Shown piece by piece: positions 10,617 through 23,800 of a DNA stretch of 64,000 nucleotides. The position numbers and the translations under genes are program-made. The stretch is taken from assembly GCA_030685235.1 (NCBI GenBank), contig MU839115.1, positions 248,001 through 312,000 of the forward strand. The letters run 5' to 3'. Under the pieces are notes generated by a model. It worked only from the letters and a program-made list of their open reading frames with translations, was not told the origin of the DNA and did not search any database. The DNA comes from Copromyces sp. CBS 386.78. Its lineage: Eukaryota > Ascomycota > Sordariomycetes > Sordariales > Sordariaceae. Within the stretch, counting starts at the first letter, position 1, and each line of letters opens with the position of its first letter.

Positions 10617-13600
10617 TGATGCGAAGGTTGTCGAGGTGTGTTTGGCTCGCGGGTCTACGGTGAACTAATTGCGGTTAGATTGGATAAGGTAGGGGATCGA
10701 GAGCGATACTAGTTCGCAAAGGAGAATCGAGGTTGGTCAAGTAGATAGGAGGGTAGGAGGGTAAAGACTGGGGAACGAGTCGGGCGGAAGAAGGGGGAAG
10801 AGAACGATGAGCGCATGGTCGGTATTTGAAGAAGGGCCTACGATTCCGCCGCGCCGACGGCCGACGCAGACATGCAGGCCAACTGTGCCAACTGTGCAAA
10901 ACAAGGAGGGGGAGGAGCGGACTATTGCATTGTCCAAATGATCGCATAACGCTTAAGAACTGAAAATACTCACCAGAAAGTGCCGTTAGGGTGGTGGTGA
11001 TGGTCAGCCGGTGGCTTCGATCTCGACTCCTGCGCACGCAATGTCGGGCGAATCTGGACGAAGCTTGCAATCGTGAGCGACCGGAGCTTCAGCAGCAAAT
11101 TAAAGATCAGGGACGAGGCAGGGCAGGAAGCGGACTCGAGTCGAAGATGACTTTGAGAAACGAGAGCTTGATCTGGGCGACGCACTAGGAAAGAAAGAGA
11201 AAGCGTTGACGGGGCCGACGGTGGGAGGTGAGAGGTTGAAGTAGTAGGACGACCGGGGGAAATCCGCTTATGTGCTGGGAGAATGGAGGTTTTGGTCAAC
11301 ACAAGAGGACGCATGTCGGGTTCGCAAGAAACTGAATCTGCACTGCCTGCACTCGTCAGATTCGCAACCCCCTTCACCACCAGGCCTAGCACAGTGCCCT
11401 GCCAGTCTGCTTCACTGCCCAAATCCAGCTGTCCGTAGAGGTAGGTGTTTTGCCCCAAAAACAGCCCCGCTAACCGAATTCTACAGCGCCAAATGCTGCC
11501 CGCTACTTGGCGGACGTGCATCTCTTATTTTACAAATATACCGGCCATAAGGTATCTATCCCAGGTTCGAGACGGGCGTTCAGAGAGCCTTTTCCTGATG
11601 CTTTGTGGCTACCTTATCGCAAAGCTTCCAAGTTCCAACTTCGTACCTTAGGTTGCGCATGCGCATCGCATTGACCCTTTTTGCGAACATGGAATTGCGA
11701 CAGCGTGGAGCTGGCGGAAGGCGTAGACCCCAGCGACCCCGTCTCACGGACAGTAGGTCTTTCCATTCTGGCAGTGCAGGTGACGTTGTATGATACCAAC
11801 TTATACACTAACATGCGACGGCCGAGAAACAATGGCGCAGTGTTAGTGCTTCAACGCTGTATTCACCCCGTAAGGAGAGAGCCCACCAAACTCTACTGCC
11901 TCCTACCGAGCTACACTGACTTCTATTTCTCGGTTACTTAAACCAAATCCGAGGAAGCCAAAATGAAGACGAGGAACCCGCGACTCATAGTAGATAGATA
12001 TTGTGCCGACCAGAAGCTCCTTGAGGTTTTGTCTGACTACGCAATACGTGGCCAATTCTCCCCATCTTTATGGGGCCAGGTAGAAGCTGGAACGGGATCA
12101 AGTACCTTATTTTGTGTCGCTAGATCAACGTAGTAGTCTTATGAGTTGCAAGTATCATCGAGACCTTCTCGGCGAGGCATGCGACATGGTAGGAACTATT
12201 TGGGATAAAAGTTGAACGTCGGGTGACTTGGGCCCCGGCGCATTACCTACTTCTCGAACCGTGAACCTCGCGATATCACGATTCCCATATCTACCTTGTG
12301 GCCTCCCTACGGTTCGCACCAAAGGCAGGTTGAGTTAGGAACTTCAGCTATTTTACAGGGCTAACGTACATGAGAAGCGGTGATGGAAAGTGGAAGCTAT
12401 AGAGAAACCTCCGAGTCCAGTCATGGGGGGCGGAGGCCCAACAGTCGCATGCTCGGACACCCCGCCGCGCCGACGGTTTCCGTTGTGCCTTGATGATGGC
12501 GAAGGGTCGGGCCCTTCAGTTATTGTAGGCAGTTGGCATTCGTTACCTAAGGTACCTTTACCAGCAAACCAACCCTCGCGTGCGTCGAGCGCAGGTGGCC
12601 ACCAAAAGCCACTGGATGAGGATGCGCCAGATAGCCATGTCGACGAACCTCCAGACAACCGTCGCAGCGACGAGCCAATGGCGTCAGGGCCAGCTGTGCC
12701 AGTCAAAAACAGGGGTATGGTTGCCCGTCTCACTGCTGGTCTTGTGCATTTGGACCCCCCTCGATACTGCCAACCAATCCGGGTGCGCAAGTTCAGAGAC
12801 GACAAGAGGCTTAAAGAGTGATGTGAATATAGGCGCCTCGGTTTGCTTCTACATTATGTATAGGTAAAACTGGGAACTGGAGCTGCTGAACGTCTTAGGT
12901 TGCTTTATAATTCGTCGGAGTCAGTCTATACTTATCGACAGAGGTACCCGAATTGACAGAACGGGGGGTTGCTATATTAGGGAGGGGGGTATGTCAACTT
13001 GTACACTCACTGCCGTGCCCTTACATAGTACACTGTCGCAACCTCGAGATCCGTCGCCAGGGTTGTGCCGCGACCTTCTTAATAAACGGCTTGGAACGTT
13101 CGCTTCTGTTCCCTTTCGGGGCGATCGACTTCTTTGCAACCCAAGAAATACTGTGATACTGCCCGAATCCCACACTCGAATGCGCTCCGCGCGCAAGTGG
13201 GCAAGTCTGTCTGTCTTCAATCTTCCATCCGTCGCTTCACTATATAGCTATACTGACCAAAGTCTAACCAGAAGCTTGATTAGCAATCGCCTGCGTGCGC
13301 TCGCCTTGCGCTCCGTCTGCGCCAGATTCCTTTCACGTTCCCCTCTTCCTTGTGCGAACCATTCTGGATCTTCCCGCAACGCCGAGCCCGCTCTGCACCC
13401 TCTCAGTGGACCAAGCAAGTGCTGGTGGAGCTCGAAAGCAATGGCAGATTGGATGCAGTGCCCTTGACAAATGGAGCTATTTCGCTCGCCGTCAGGTGAA
13501 TTCGTATGACCATGCCGTCCATCGGATGGAAGGTGGGCGAATTTGTCACTGTCCAGGGTATTTTCAGTTGCCGGAAACTCTCGCCGGAGGCTTGACACTT

Positions 13601-15379
13601 ATCGAACGCAAACTGTGAGGGGTCTTCCAGAAACCTGGAAGCTTTTTGACGAACTGGGGAAAACGTGACCAAGCTCGAGGTGAAAGCATCTAGCAAGATC
13701 CAGGGTGCAAGAGTCGATTTGGCCATCAGAAACAACGGTTGGCGACAAGTGACAAACGCCCAATTCTATGTGTAAAGGTTAGGACTCGGAACACTCCCGC
13801 ATGTGGTGCAGTGGCACGGCGGCTTGGCCTTTCGGTCGAATTGGCTTCGTCTAGGTTCACACTTGTTAAAGTTGCAGCACAGTGTCTGCCTGACGGGTGT
13901 TCACCTCGCAGAATTCGACACTCCGCGATCAATCCCCAAGGCAAGCGAGTATTCTACCCCAACTCCATCTCAATGGGGCTGTCAGGATCTCGGCTTGGTT
14001 GTTGGTTGAACTGAAATCCATGAGTGGACAGACCGGAGACTGGCCTGTGTCCTGGATGCGCTGGCAGAGCAAAAGAACGGTTTCAAGTGCACCCCCCGGG
14101 GGACCATCTACAAATTGCACCGAATCATCTCCCTTTGTGAAGAACCACACATTTTGTCTCTGGTCATCCCCGCCTCGTCATCGGATACTATAAGACCCAG
14201 AGATGAGGAAATCAAGAACGATCAAAAAGTTGACGGCCCCTACCGAGTTCACTACTCTCATCACCTCAAATACTCCAGCTCCTCCGTAGCTTCGGTATCG
14301 GTATGCGAGAGATGCCTAGGCGTGTGCGCTTATCGAATATCGATACACACTGTGTGACCGCGAATAGGAAAATCGCTACGCACGTCACTGCAGTCAGCCA
14401 TGGCAGAGTTTCTCTCGAGCCCATTTGCTGGGATCGAGTGTCTTATTCGAGTCGTTCAACACCATCGCTATCCGTAGAAGCTCGTGCATCACTAAAGTGG
14501 ACGGGCTGCATTCGAGGGTGGAGGTTTTCCTGAGGTCTCCTCTCCGACAGGCAATCCCGTCATGCCAACGGTTGTCAGCGAGTCGGCCCGGGCGGACAAG
14601 GGTGAGGAAGGGAAGGCGCACTGGCCACTCGCCTTTTCAGCTTCAGTTGGGACGTAGCCCGCCCGTTCGTCAACCACTCAGTGTCAGATGGGCAATAACT
14701 TCTTTCGCTTCAAATCCGTGACGTTGAGGTATACTCTTCCAATGTGCTATGCCTATGACAGGCAACCAATCGCCTATCTATTAGTTCTACTACAGCCTTC
14801 TGTTCCTCCAGTTGTCTTCTCCTCCTATCTAGTCTAGATTCTTCGTCTCTTTCTCCACAAATTCATTCTGCGAATTCCGTCTGGAGTCAGAACTATACAT
14901 CAATGCTGGAAAGTTTGTTAGCGCGGTTCTCGTGACAGGGGTGAGCAAAACTTCACAACAAAACAACGGGATAACCACATTGACAAGGAAAATTAGAGAG
15001 CATGTACGAAACTGGCAAAATGCATCGGGTTGATACCAGCTTCTTGCATGAAAATTGGTGGTATGTTGGTTGAATTGCGAATAGTACCCTATGAAGTCCC
15101 GCGCTAACGAACTTTCCAGCATTGTACTCGTCTGGGCTCGAAACGCCCTTCAGACCCAATTCGAGCCCAGACGAGTAGTTCCGCTAATCGAATTTCGCCC
15201 AATGCTTCCACTAATGCCGCCGCCGAACATAGCCTTTCCAAGCGACAGTCCGAAAATACTCTCCTGAAGAGCTGCGAAAGTGCCGCAGGATCTCCAGCGG
15301 CAGCATTTCGGTTCAGTGGCGCCGGACTCCTAGTCCTGGGCGTCAGAACCTCGTGAGCCGACTCCACGCCAGAATGCCG
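10617..15379. other. 4.8-kb non-coding interval upstream of the Zn2Cys6 gene
   Basis: The promoter and leader of the minus-strand regulator presumably occupy the first kilobase or so. Longer frames here (for example 10970-11521 and 12353-12821, overlapping on both strands) are rich in Arg, Ser and Pro, lack family motifs, and several lack a proper ATG. No RNA gene was recognised. The interval ends with the palindromic repeat at 15125-15177. Confidence 0.5.
15125..15177. repeat. Dispersed palindromic repeat, copy 1
   Basis: An 18-bp arm, tactcgtctgggctcgaa (15125-15142), is followed after a 17-nt loop by its perfect reverse complement (15160-15177). The loop reads acgcccttcagacccaa. A second copy with one arm mismatch and a similar loop lies at 60478-60537. 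The pair defines a small repeat family that could fold as a hairpin in DNA or RNA. Confidence 0.85.
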
Positions 15380-16027
15380 TTAGTGTCTTCTACGATCACG
15401 CACAGCATGGGTGTCAAAACCCGTGGCTGTCCTCGTTCGTCCCATGTTAGCTTCTATCGGCAGCCCTGCTTCTGAACGTGATGTAGAGGCTTCGACATTG
15501 GTGGTGATCCTTGGTGAGATTGGTGGTCGTGAGGTTTCATTATTATTCATCGAATCGTGATTCGCCGGAAGTGCTGGAGTATCGCTCCTGAAACGACTGC
15601 TACAAGCGGCATATAGAGATGCGGGGCCGGCGTAAAAAATGGAAAATATGAGGGTACAGATTGGGCCGAGGAAAATATCGAAAATTGCTTCTCGTAAGGT
15701 CTTGAAGACTATGATCTTTTGTTCCTGTGGTTGGGCTTGGAGGTTGTGACCCCCCAAGGCTTCCCACAATCGTTCGGCGTCTTGCTTAACAAATCGGTCG
15801 AATCCGTGACGGACGTTGATGACGAAAAAAAAGCTCAAGAAAATCGGCCCAAATACGTATATTGAGAAAAACGATCCTTTCTCATTTGTGGTTTGCGTGA
15901 GTTGATCAGTGGCTGTTCCCGAGGCCGATTTCGAGATGTCAATGGTGCTATTAGCTCTCGCCGTAAATGCTAGGATTGATGCTACCATTGCAGTAGACAC
16001 CGCGCCTAGAACGATAGCGATGGACAT
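15380..16027 (-). CDS. Hypothetical three-pass membrane protein
   Basis: A 215-aa frame begins at an ATG directly preceded by a TAG acceptor-like sequence, so a 5' leader intron (about 16028-16094, GTAAGA donor) is plausible. Hydrophobic stretches lie at residues 1-24 (IVLGAVSTAMVASILAF), about 53-72 (FFSIYVFGPIFLSFFFV) and about 115-140 (DIFLGPICTLIFSIFYAG). The tail is Ser/Thr/Arg-rich and probably cytosolic. I do not recognise the family. The frame upstream of the putative intron (16098-16364) cannot be joined in phase and lacks an ATG, so a longer protein is not supported. Membrane topology and expression are inferred; the gene could be lineage-specific. Confidence 0.5.
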   Translation of the reverse strand: MSIAIVLGAVSTAMVASILAFTARANSTIDISKSASGTATDQLTQTTNEKGSFFSIYVFGPIFLSFFFVINVRHGFDRFVKQDAERLWEALGGHNLQAQPQEQKIIVFKTLREAIFDIFLGPICTLIFSIFYAGPASLYAACSSRFRSDTPALPANHDSMNNNETSRPPISPRITTNVEASTSRSEAGLPIEANMGRTRTATGFDTHAVRDRRRH

Positions 16028-18558
16028 CTAGAGGAATCGGTGGGGTTAGGGCCAAATTTGGATGGGTTGTTGCTACGACTTCCGGTGAAGAGAGGTCTTA
16101 CCTTGGGAAAACGTGCCCGGAAGGATGGTTGTTGCAAGACGAATAAGCAGCTAGGCACAGGCTTGGGCCGTTGATGGGCTTAAAGGTGACCTTGGGTCCC
16201 TTGCTCTTAAGCAACGAGCGGACGACGCTGAACTTCTCGATTGGTGGGTTGTATTCGATGGTCTCTGAGTGGGAGTCAGTCGATGGACAGAGATTTTGGG
16301 AAGTCGAAATGCTGCCTGCGACAAAAGATGTCCTTGGGGAATACGACGTTGTTCGTCTGATCAAAACAAAGAAGAAAAGTCGTAATTCATATGTCTGTGA
16401 ACATGGGGTATGGGATTGATGAGAGGAGAGACAGAGAAAAGGAAACGAAAACGCCGTTTGGGGGCGAGAGATTTAAGTAGTCCCCTTGTGGACGCTACAG
16501 ATTTGGAATCTGCTGATGTGCAACTTCCTAGAGTAGAGAGGGAGGGGTGTGCTCTTCCCCTTACCCAGGGTGCTTCATCAGCCCTGGAACCCGCATTCCG
16601 CAGGTCGTCCGTCGGTCGGGTCGAACCTTCGAGTTCTCGAAACGAATCGTTGTAGGCAGCGCTCCCGAACATGAATGTTTCGAAGCTGGCGCCGGTTCAA
16701 TGAGCGGGGTGGTATATCCGTCTGATCCTGCGTCTGTTATTGATGGAATGGTATCAGAGTCGCTCTCATCGGAAAGTGGAAGTTTCTATAGTTCTTGTCG
16801 CAAAGTGCCATTGCCATTTCAGCTTTGGGACTTGACAGGGGCATGCCAAAACAGAGGCAGATCGCTTCCCATCGGACCCACCAAAAGTGAATGGAAGTGG
16901 AAGCTGACACTTCCGAAAGTTTCAGTTTCAGTGTTGAATCCTCACATGCAAGTGTTGCAACTCGCAAGTGCCGCGCGCAGACAATTCGAGGTCAGGGTTT
17001 GTGTGTAATTTTATCGAAGTTTCATTCGGGTAATTCAAACCAGGGGAAAGCGTATGAGGCTGTTGTGGAAATGGAAGTCATCAAGAGGGTTGGGTGCGGT
17101 TCAAAGATTCCAACGCTCCCCACTTCGTCATAAGTGGCACGTGCAGCCGTGAAGGATTCGCGTATGAGCGGAGAAGGCCGTTACAAAATGCGACGCCGAG
17201 ATCTTGGCCATAATTGTGACTCTGCAACCTGAACAGACCAAGATTATGTGAACTGTCTGGCTTCATAAGAAATATCAAAGTATTCGGAAATAAGTGAAAT
17301 TGGAATAGCACCTCAATTGCGGAAGGCGCGCTGTTTGACCTGTTCGTCGCCAGGCGATGGTTGACGCGTCGAGCGTGCCTGCCCCGCGTTGCGATGGAAT
17401 TGAGCGGCATCCCTCCAATGGGATGTTACGTCATGGTGGGAGCGGGTCCGGAAAGGGGCCGGGGCTGCACAGACCATTCTGACGGATTTCAGTTGTGTGC
17501 TTTCGTGTTTCCTAGGATACCCATTCCTGTCCAGTCAATAAACACACAGTCGCAAGCAAGGGAACATTCCCAGCACGTCGGGACGCTGCGACCGGCCTTG
17601 CAAAGACGTTCGCCCACAACAAACCCCAGCACCTGCCCGGGCCCTTTCCCAACCACCTTGTCAACTTGAAGCCTGTCGCGCCCGATTCGTCTTCCTCTTG
17701 CGACATCCACAACCTCGCACATCGTGGAGCAAACACTGCAGCCCGAGAATCGCAGCGCGCCGCCACAGCTAAAATAGTCTGCGCGTCCACTCTCTATTCA
17801 GTCACTCGTTTAGACGTTGAAGTTGGACTTCTCGGTTTCCTCAAATTTTCACATTCGACTTTTATGCGTGTATTTCACATGAAGGTCGAGGTGAAGTAAG
17901 CGTTACGGTTACGGTTACGGCACGCAGCTCCACCGTGGTAATCTCCGCCCCTGCGGCCCTGCCCATTAATCGCCTGTCCTCATTCCTTCTCCAGGTTGGT
18001 GCAAGTTTCGCCCGAACGACTTGGCCAGTTTGGACTTGTCGCGCCGGCCACCAAGTCTCACCAGTCTCGCCAGCCCAGGAAGGATATCAAGTCCCGGGTC
18101 GCGGGTCGTGCTCTTCGCGGGTCGTGCTTTCAACTTTTTCAAACACGCACTCCCTCACTCCCTCCAGTCTGCTGCACTGGGCGCATCGCTTCAGTTTTCA
18201 GCTGCACTTTCGAACTTCCACTTTGTTGGTTGTCGTACAGAGCGAGGCGCTCTACTGCAGGACGGTTCTTTCTTTGCCGGCGCTCACAGGTCCTTTTTAA
18301 ACCAACAGTCGTTTCCACCAACAATAGCCACCAACCAACAGCACCAACGCTTCATCTTCTCCGTCGTCTATTAGAGAACTCGGTATAACTTCCACTTCAG
18401 CTATTTGCCATCTGGATCTCTTTGACCGTCGACCCACGCTAAGCGCGTCGCGTGTTCAAGGTCACCCAGTCTTCACCTTTAATACCAACTCTCAAGGTTC
18501 AACCAGGCACCCACTCAGCAAACCATCATCCCGTATCTCTTTAGTAATTTCCGTCAAG
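16028..18558. other. Intergenic region including the cyclin B promoter
   Basis: No believable coding frame is present. A short perfect hexamer repeat (three units of ggttac/cgttac) lies at 17901-17920. The last 600 bp before 18559 are CT- and CA-rich and lead into the cyclin start, so a long transcribed leader is likely. Confidence 0.5.
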
Positions 18559-20861
18559 ATGGACGCAAAGGTACGTGACTGAACCTCTTCTTCCCCATCA
18601 AAGTCGGCTTTCTCCTTCCTCAAGACGAGTTCGTATTCCACCCACACCTTATCACAGATTACACATCCCAACTAGGCCACACAATTTACCTTCCCTGCTG
18701 CAAATCATTGGAGGCCTTTGTACCGCCCCAGGAACGCAGTGGGCATGGGGACTTGTTTTTTTTCGTTTGCTCGGTATACTGACTGGTACCTTCAATCCAG
18801 CCCCAGCGTCATCTGTGGGCTCCTCCCGTCCGATACGGCGACGAGAATATCCCACCCGCCGATCCGATTCACCAACGTAAGAGGTCGGACAGCAAGGTCA
18901 AGGCAATGATGGCGGTCAACGGCACCTTGAATGCGCCTCCCAAGAGGGCTGCCTGCTTCGACAAGAGCAACATCTCGAAGCCACTAGCCGACGGTGGGAA
19001 CAAGGACTCGTTCAAAAACAGGGTGAAACCGATTGTCACAGCCGGCAGCACTCGGGACCTACGGTCGGACGGCAGGGAGAACAACCGCTCGGCAGCGGAG
19101 GAGCATTATGCGCGGCCGACGGCGGCCTCGAAGGCAGCATCACACGGCCAGAAGTATTCCTCGACAGCTCCCCTATCATCCCATATTGTCAGCGGGGCAT
19201 ATGGTGGCATTCGCTCCCACAATACCATCGTCAAACCCTCCGCACCGGTCAAGAAAACGACCAACGTTTACCGCGACAACAAAATTAAGGAGGAGAGCAC
19301 ATCTCATGCGCCCACTTCTTCGTCAGTTGATGATCTTGTTGCGATGGTCGACAAGCATATCAAGAACCCACGCCACTACAAAAGTCAACCACAACTCAAG
19401 TCAGACCAGCAGCATACCCTACACCGTAATCAGAGCAAATATGTGCCCGATTACGAGAACCTGAATGACGTAGAAGATCACGACGATTTGGACGACGATC
19501 TCGTTGAGTCTTACGAGGACGCGGTCGAGCAACTGTCCAGAGATCTCGATATTCCTGCGAACACCGATGTTGCACCTGTCGTCCATCCAAGCCACATGTC
19601 ACTAGCCCAAGCCAGTTATGACTTGCTGCCTCATGGCGCGCCGCTCGCACCCTCGAAGCCAGTCAGGGCCCTTCCCATGCCCCCCAACATCTCTGATCCC
19701 GAAGAGTATTCTGAAGACGACGACGATCAGGACCTCTACGAAGACCAAGGATATACCACCGCCCATTCTTATCGATCTCATTGCGATAATACCACAGGAG
19801 GGCCTACCACACTAGTCGCGCCCAAAATGACCTCGGACATTCAGAAGGAACTTGACATTGCAAAGGCGTGGGTTTTGGAGCATCAAACGGACGATGAAGT
19901 TGAGGAGGAGAATTGGGATGTGAGCATGGTAGCCGAGTACGGCGACGAGATTTTCGAGTACTTGCGCGATCTTGAGGTATGATACCCCGCTAATGCCTTT
20001 CCCATATCGCCGTGACACTAACCAATTGTTGAATCAGGGACGGATGCTTCCAAATCCTCACTACATGGACATTCAAACCGAGATCCGGTGGTCCATGCGA
20101 TCAGTCCTCATGGACTGGCTGGTACAGGTCCACCATCGCTTCAGTCTTCTCCCAGAGACGCTTTTTCTCACAGTGAACTACATCGACCGCTTTCTTTCGG
20201 TCAAGGTTGTTTCGCTGGGCAAGCTTCAACTTGTTGGCGCGACTGCCATTTTTGTCGCAGCCAAGTACGAGGAGATCAACTGCCCCTCTATTCAGGAACT
20301 TGTGTACATGGTGGATCAAGGGTACTCTGTTGAGGAGATTCTAAAGGCGGAAAAGTTCATGCTCACCATGTTGAACTTTGAACTTGGGTGGCCAGGCCCG
20401 ATGAGTTTCCTCCGGCGCATTAGCAAGGCCGATGATTACGATCTAGAGACTCGGACTCTTGCAAAGTACTTGCTCGAAGTGACCATCATGGACGAGCGGT
20501 TTGTGGGCTGCCCTGCAAGCTACCTTGCTGCCGGTGCCCATTGCCTCTCCCGCTTTTTTCTGGCAAGAGGACCATGGGTAAGTCCTCCTCGTAATCGTGA
20601 CATGGTTCGTTGAAAGCTTACACATGACAGACACTTGCCCATGTCCACTTCTCCGGCTACACGCTGGCTCAACTGAGGCCGCTCATCATTACCATCCTCG
20701 AATGCTGCCAGGAACCACGCAAACATCACGGCGCGGTATACGACAAGTACTCTCATCAGAGGTTCAAAGGCGCGTCCGTTTTCGTCGAAAACAAAATTGC
20801 GAAAGGTTTCGTGTTGCCGCTCCAACCCAACGCTTCTATCAGCGGCAGTGCGCAATCATAA
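18559..20861 (+). CDS. clb-1: G2/mitotic B-type cyclin
   Basis: Four exons (18559-18570, 18801-19976, 20038-20577, 20631-20861) join in phase 0 throughout and give 652 aa. The first exon holds only four codons (MDAK), followed by a 230-nt intron; the others are 61 and 53 nt. The next exon opens PQRHLWAPPVRYGDENIPP, which fits a cyclin B N-terminus. Residues 53-61 (RAACFDKSN) sit where a destruction box belongs. The first cyclin fold starts near residue 400 (MRSVLMDWLVQVHHRF, then NYIDRFLS) and contains LVGATAIFVAAKYEE; the second fold ends with RFKGASVFVENK. B cyclins activate Cdk1 in the nucleus to drive mitotic entry and are removed by the APC/C. The N-terminal part, about 395 residues, is acidic and longer than in many fungal B cyclins. 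Confidence 0.93.
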
Positions 20862-23800
20862 ACTTCCATGCCGTCCACCCATTTGCCCTAGCATGAATTT
20901 TGAACAATAGAACATGCTAGGGTTGAAGCGGATTACCAACCGCATTGTTAAGAGAGAGAGAGCGCAACGATAGCGACCATTCTCGCTCCTAATGTGTCCA
21001 TTAGAGGAGATGTACTGACAGTTTTGGCGCTGCTTTATCAATGACGGCAGCACCTGTTTCGTACCCCGGGCCCGTGGATAGCATATTCTCCTTTCGGACA
21101 TCCGGTACTGCGGCTTATAGACTCTTTCGGCACTGTCTGACCTAATTATTGGCACTCCAGGGGCCCGGCGGTGCCATGTTTACACAAAAAGAAGAAAAAG
21201 ACATACGAAAAAGGAAACAAAACGTTGGTGATGAAGCGACGAAGTATGACATCTTTTCCCCGTTTACCTTTTGCCGGTTTCCTTTACCTTGACAAACGGT
21301 TTCGTTTTCATTTGCACTTGCGGTGTCATTTTCCACCACAGGTTATTGGGCAAATTGCCCCTCTTCTTCCTTTTCATCGGCGTTTTAGAGGTCAGGATTC
21401 ATGCCGCTCCAACTTCAGGCGCGGTATTGGAGGTAATCGTCATGCATGGTCTTCAATGCTTTTACACCAGGTTAGGTTTTAGGCGAAAAAAGCGGCTCAT
21501 TTACAAGGAACTGGAACGGCGTCTGCTTCAGGGATTCACATCAGAGAGGGATGGATGGGTGAGCGGACGGACGGACAAGGGGGATGGCGTCGGTGCAACG
21601 GACATGATATCTCAACGAGCTCTAGACTTTAGTGCAAGTGCATGGTCTTCTTTCCCAAGTTCTACCGGCATTTTATGTATAGCTTATTTTATTTATCTTG
21701 CTTTGTGAGAAAGGCGAGAGCTCGGAGCTGCTGAAAAGGGATGGTTCTTCGCATTTTTGTTCATCTTGCATTTTTATTTTTCACCTTGACCGCAGTCATT
21801 GAACAAGTCGGGCACGAAAATGGTGGGAAGCGGTAAATGGAACCGGATCAACAGTACCGATGACATGAGGAGGATAACAAGGCATGGTAGCATGTTCATG
21901 GTGTTCTTCTTTGGGTTTTCTTCCGAGATGCCTTGGGTTTTCTTATTCACTTCTTCGATATGCCTGGTGTTCAGCCAAAAACGAATTTTACACCCAATAG
22001 GTGCCAAGGTATTTCATCAGTTGGGAGGATGAGCTAGTAGAGCGCGATTCCGGTTTGGTATCAGCATCGCCTACAGATCAATAGTCTTACTTATACAAGA
22101 TGAGTTCTGTTATTCGTTGTTCTCCGGGATGATTTGTTCCAGTGATGATCAATGTGAGTGAACACCTTCCCCGTTCCCCAATACACCTTCGATGTCAGAA
22201 ATCAAAGAGGACAGATGGTTCGGATCTCAGGTCGGAGGATAGTATTACCAGATTCGATGCTGCCTTGTTAAAACGTTTGCTCCGCTACTTGTGCCACAAA
22301 GCAAACAGCAGGCACTCCACTTTTTATAATTTCAGATCCCCCGGAAACTCGAGATGATAAAAACATCAGATCCCGGTTCATTTTCTGCAATGCGAAAGCT
22401 GGCAGTTCGTTCAAGCTTTGTGGTCATCCATTGTGCGCTCGCAGATACCGAAATTCGCAGCACGCTTCTTTTGATATTTCCACTCGATATCGAATAAGCT
22501 TTTCCGAGGCATCCATCACATATGTCATCATGGCATTCTTGGCTGCTGTCCATGCAATATCGGGTCGATCAAAAGCGGAATTGGATGATCACAAATCCTC
22601 AGCGCAAAAGTTCGATGAATTGACAAAGTGGATTGTGAATGATGGAGGACGGCGGGGTTCACGATGGAGTCATTCTTCTCAGAGCGGGGGTTCCATTAAC
22701 CTTTCGTGGGTGGGGACGAGACCGGAGCGGATCGAGTGGCTCGGGTGGAGTTCATGGATACTTGGGGGTCGTGGTGGTGGGACTTTTCTCAACCCCCTAC
22801 TCATTAAGTAGGGGGAAAAAAAATTATGGGACAAACTTTTATTATGGGACAAATAGCAAGACCAGCGAACCGCTTAGAAAACTCGCCCAACCGCTGCGAA
22901 CCAATATACCCGAAATATATGTAAATAATATCCTCATTCCCACTTTTCTTGCCAAAATAATAATAGGAATTGATGCAACTTTAAGAAAAGGCCTTTCGAA
23001 GCTTCTTCTCACTTTTTAAATTTTCTTGGATTTTTAGAAAAATAATGGATATTGTTCTTATTATTGCATCTCGCCTACTAACAGTTTCCTAAGCGGTTCG
23101 CTGGTCTTTCTGTTTGTCCTATAATAAAAGTTTGTCCCATAATTAAGTAGGGGGTTGAGAAAAGTCCCACCACCACAACCCCCAAGTATTTTTCAATTTG
23201 CGTGGACCGCACCGCTTCACTCGCTCGAAGGTTAAAGTTACCTCTACGCTAAGGTTCAAAGCTGGGTTTGCTTGGCAAGGGCCGTATGTAAACTCCGAAT
23301 ACTAACTGACTGGAGTGAGGGACCTGGCCGAAGCCCGGCCTGGACCGCGGCTTCTTGCTTGGGAGTCGGGACGGACTCGAGAAGAAAAAAGGAGACAGTT
23401 TGTTGTGCGTGCGTTAAGACCTTCGCGGTGTTGTGTGACTCGACGGTACCTGTGATGAACAAATCTCGGGACGGCAGGGGCAGTCAATCGTAACGGAACG
23501 CGGATTCGTGGAATAGAGGAACGCGGATCTGGCAACCTGAAGCCAAGAAAGGGGGATAGGTCTCGGCCACACGCAATTTTGTAACTGAAATTTTCTTTTG
23601 CTTCTTTTTTCGTCAACCACCTCATTGCGCATCCATCGCCTTCATATCTCCAGAGGTCCCCCGCACCCCCACGACAACAACCACTCCGCACCTCGCTCTC
23701 TTCCATCTACACTCATTCTGGAACGTTATCCCAGTTGTTACGGCGAAGTCATACTTCATCCATCACTTTTTTATTTTGAATAATATGCAAAGCCGGAGTG

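Noticed and set aside
12353..12821. Overlapping frames of 150 aa (minus) and 143 aa (plus)
   Set aside because: The plus frame begins with GTG rather than ATG. Both lack motifs and show Ser/Pro/Arg random-like composition.
16098..16364. Possible upstream exon for the three-pass membrane protein
   Set aside because: Lacks an ATG and, across the only good donor (GTAAGA), joins out of phase and hits a stop.
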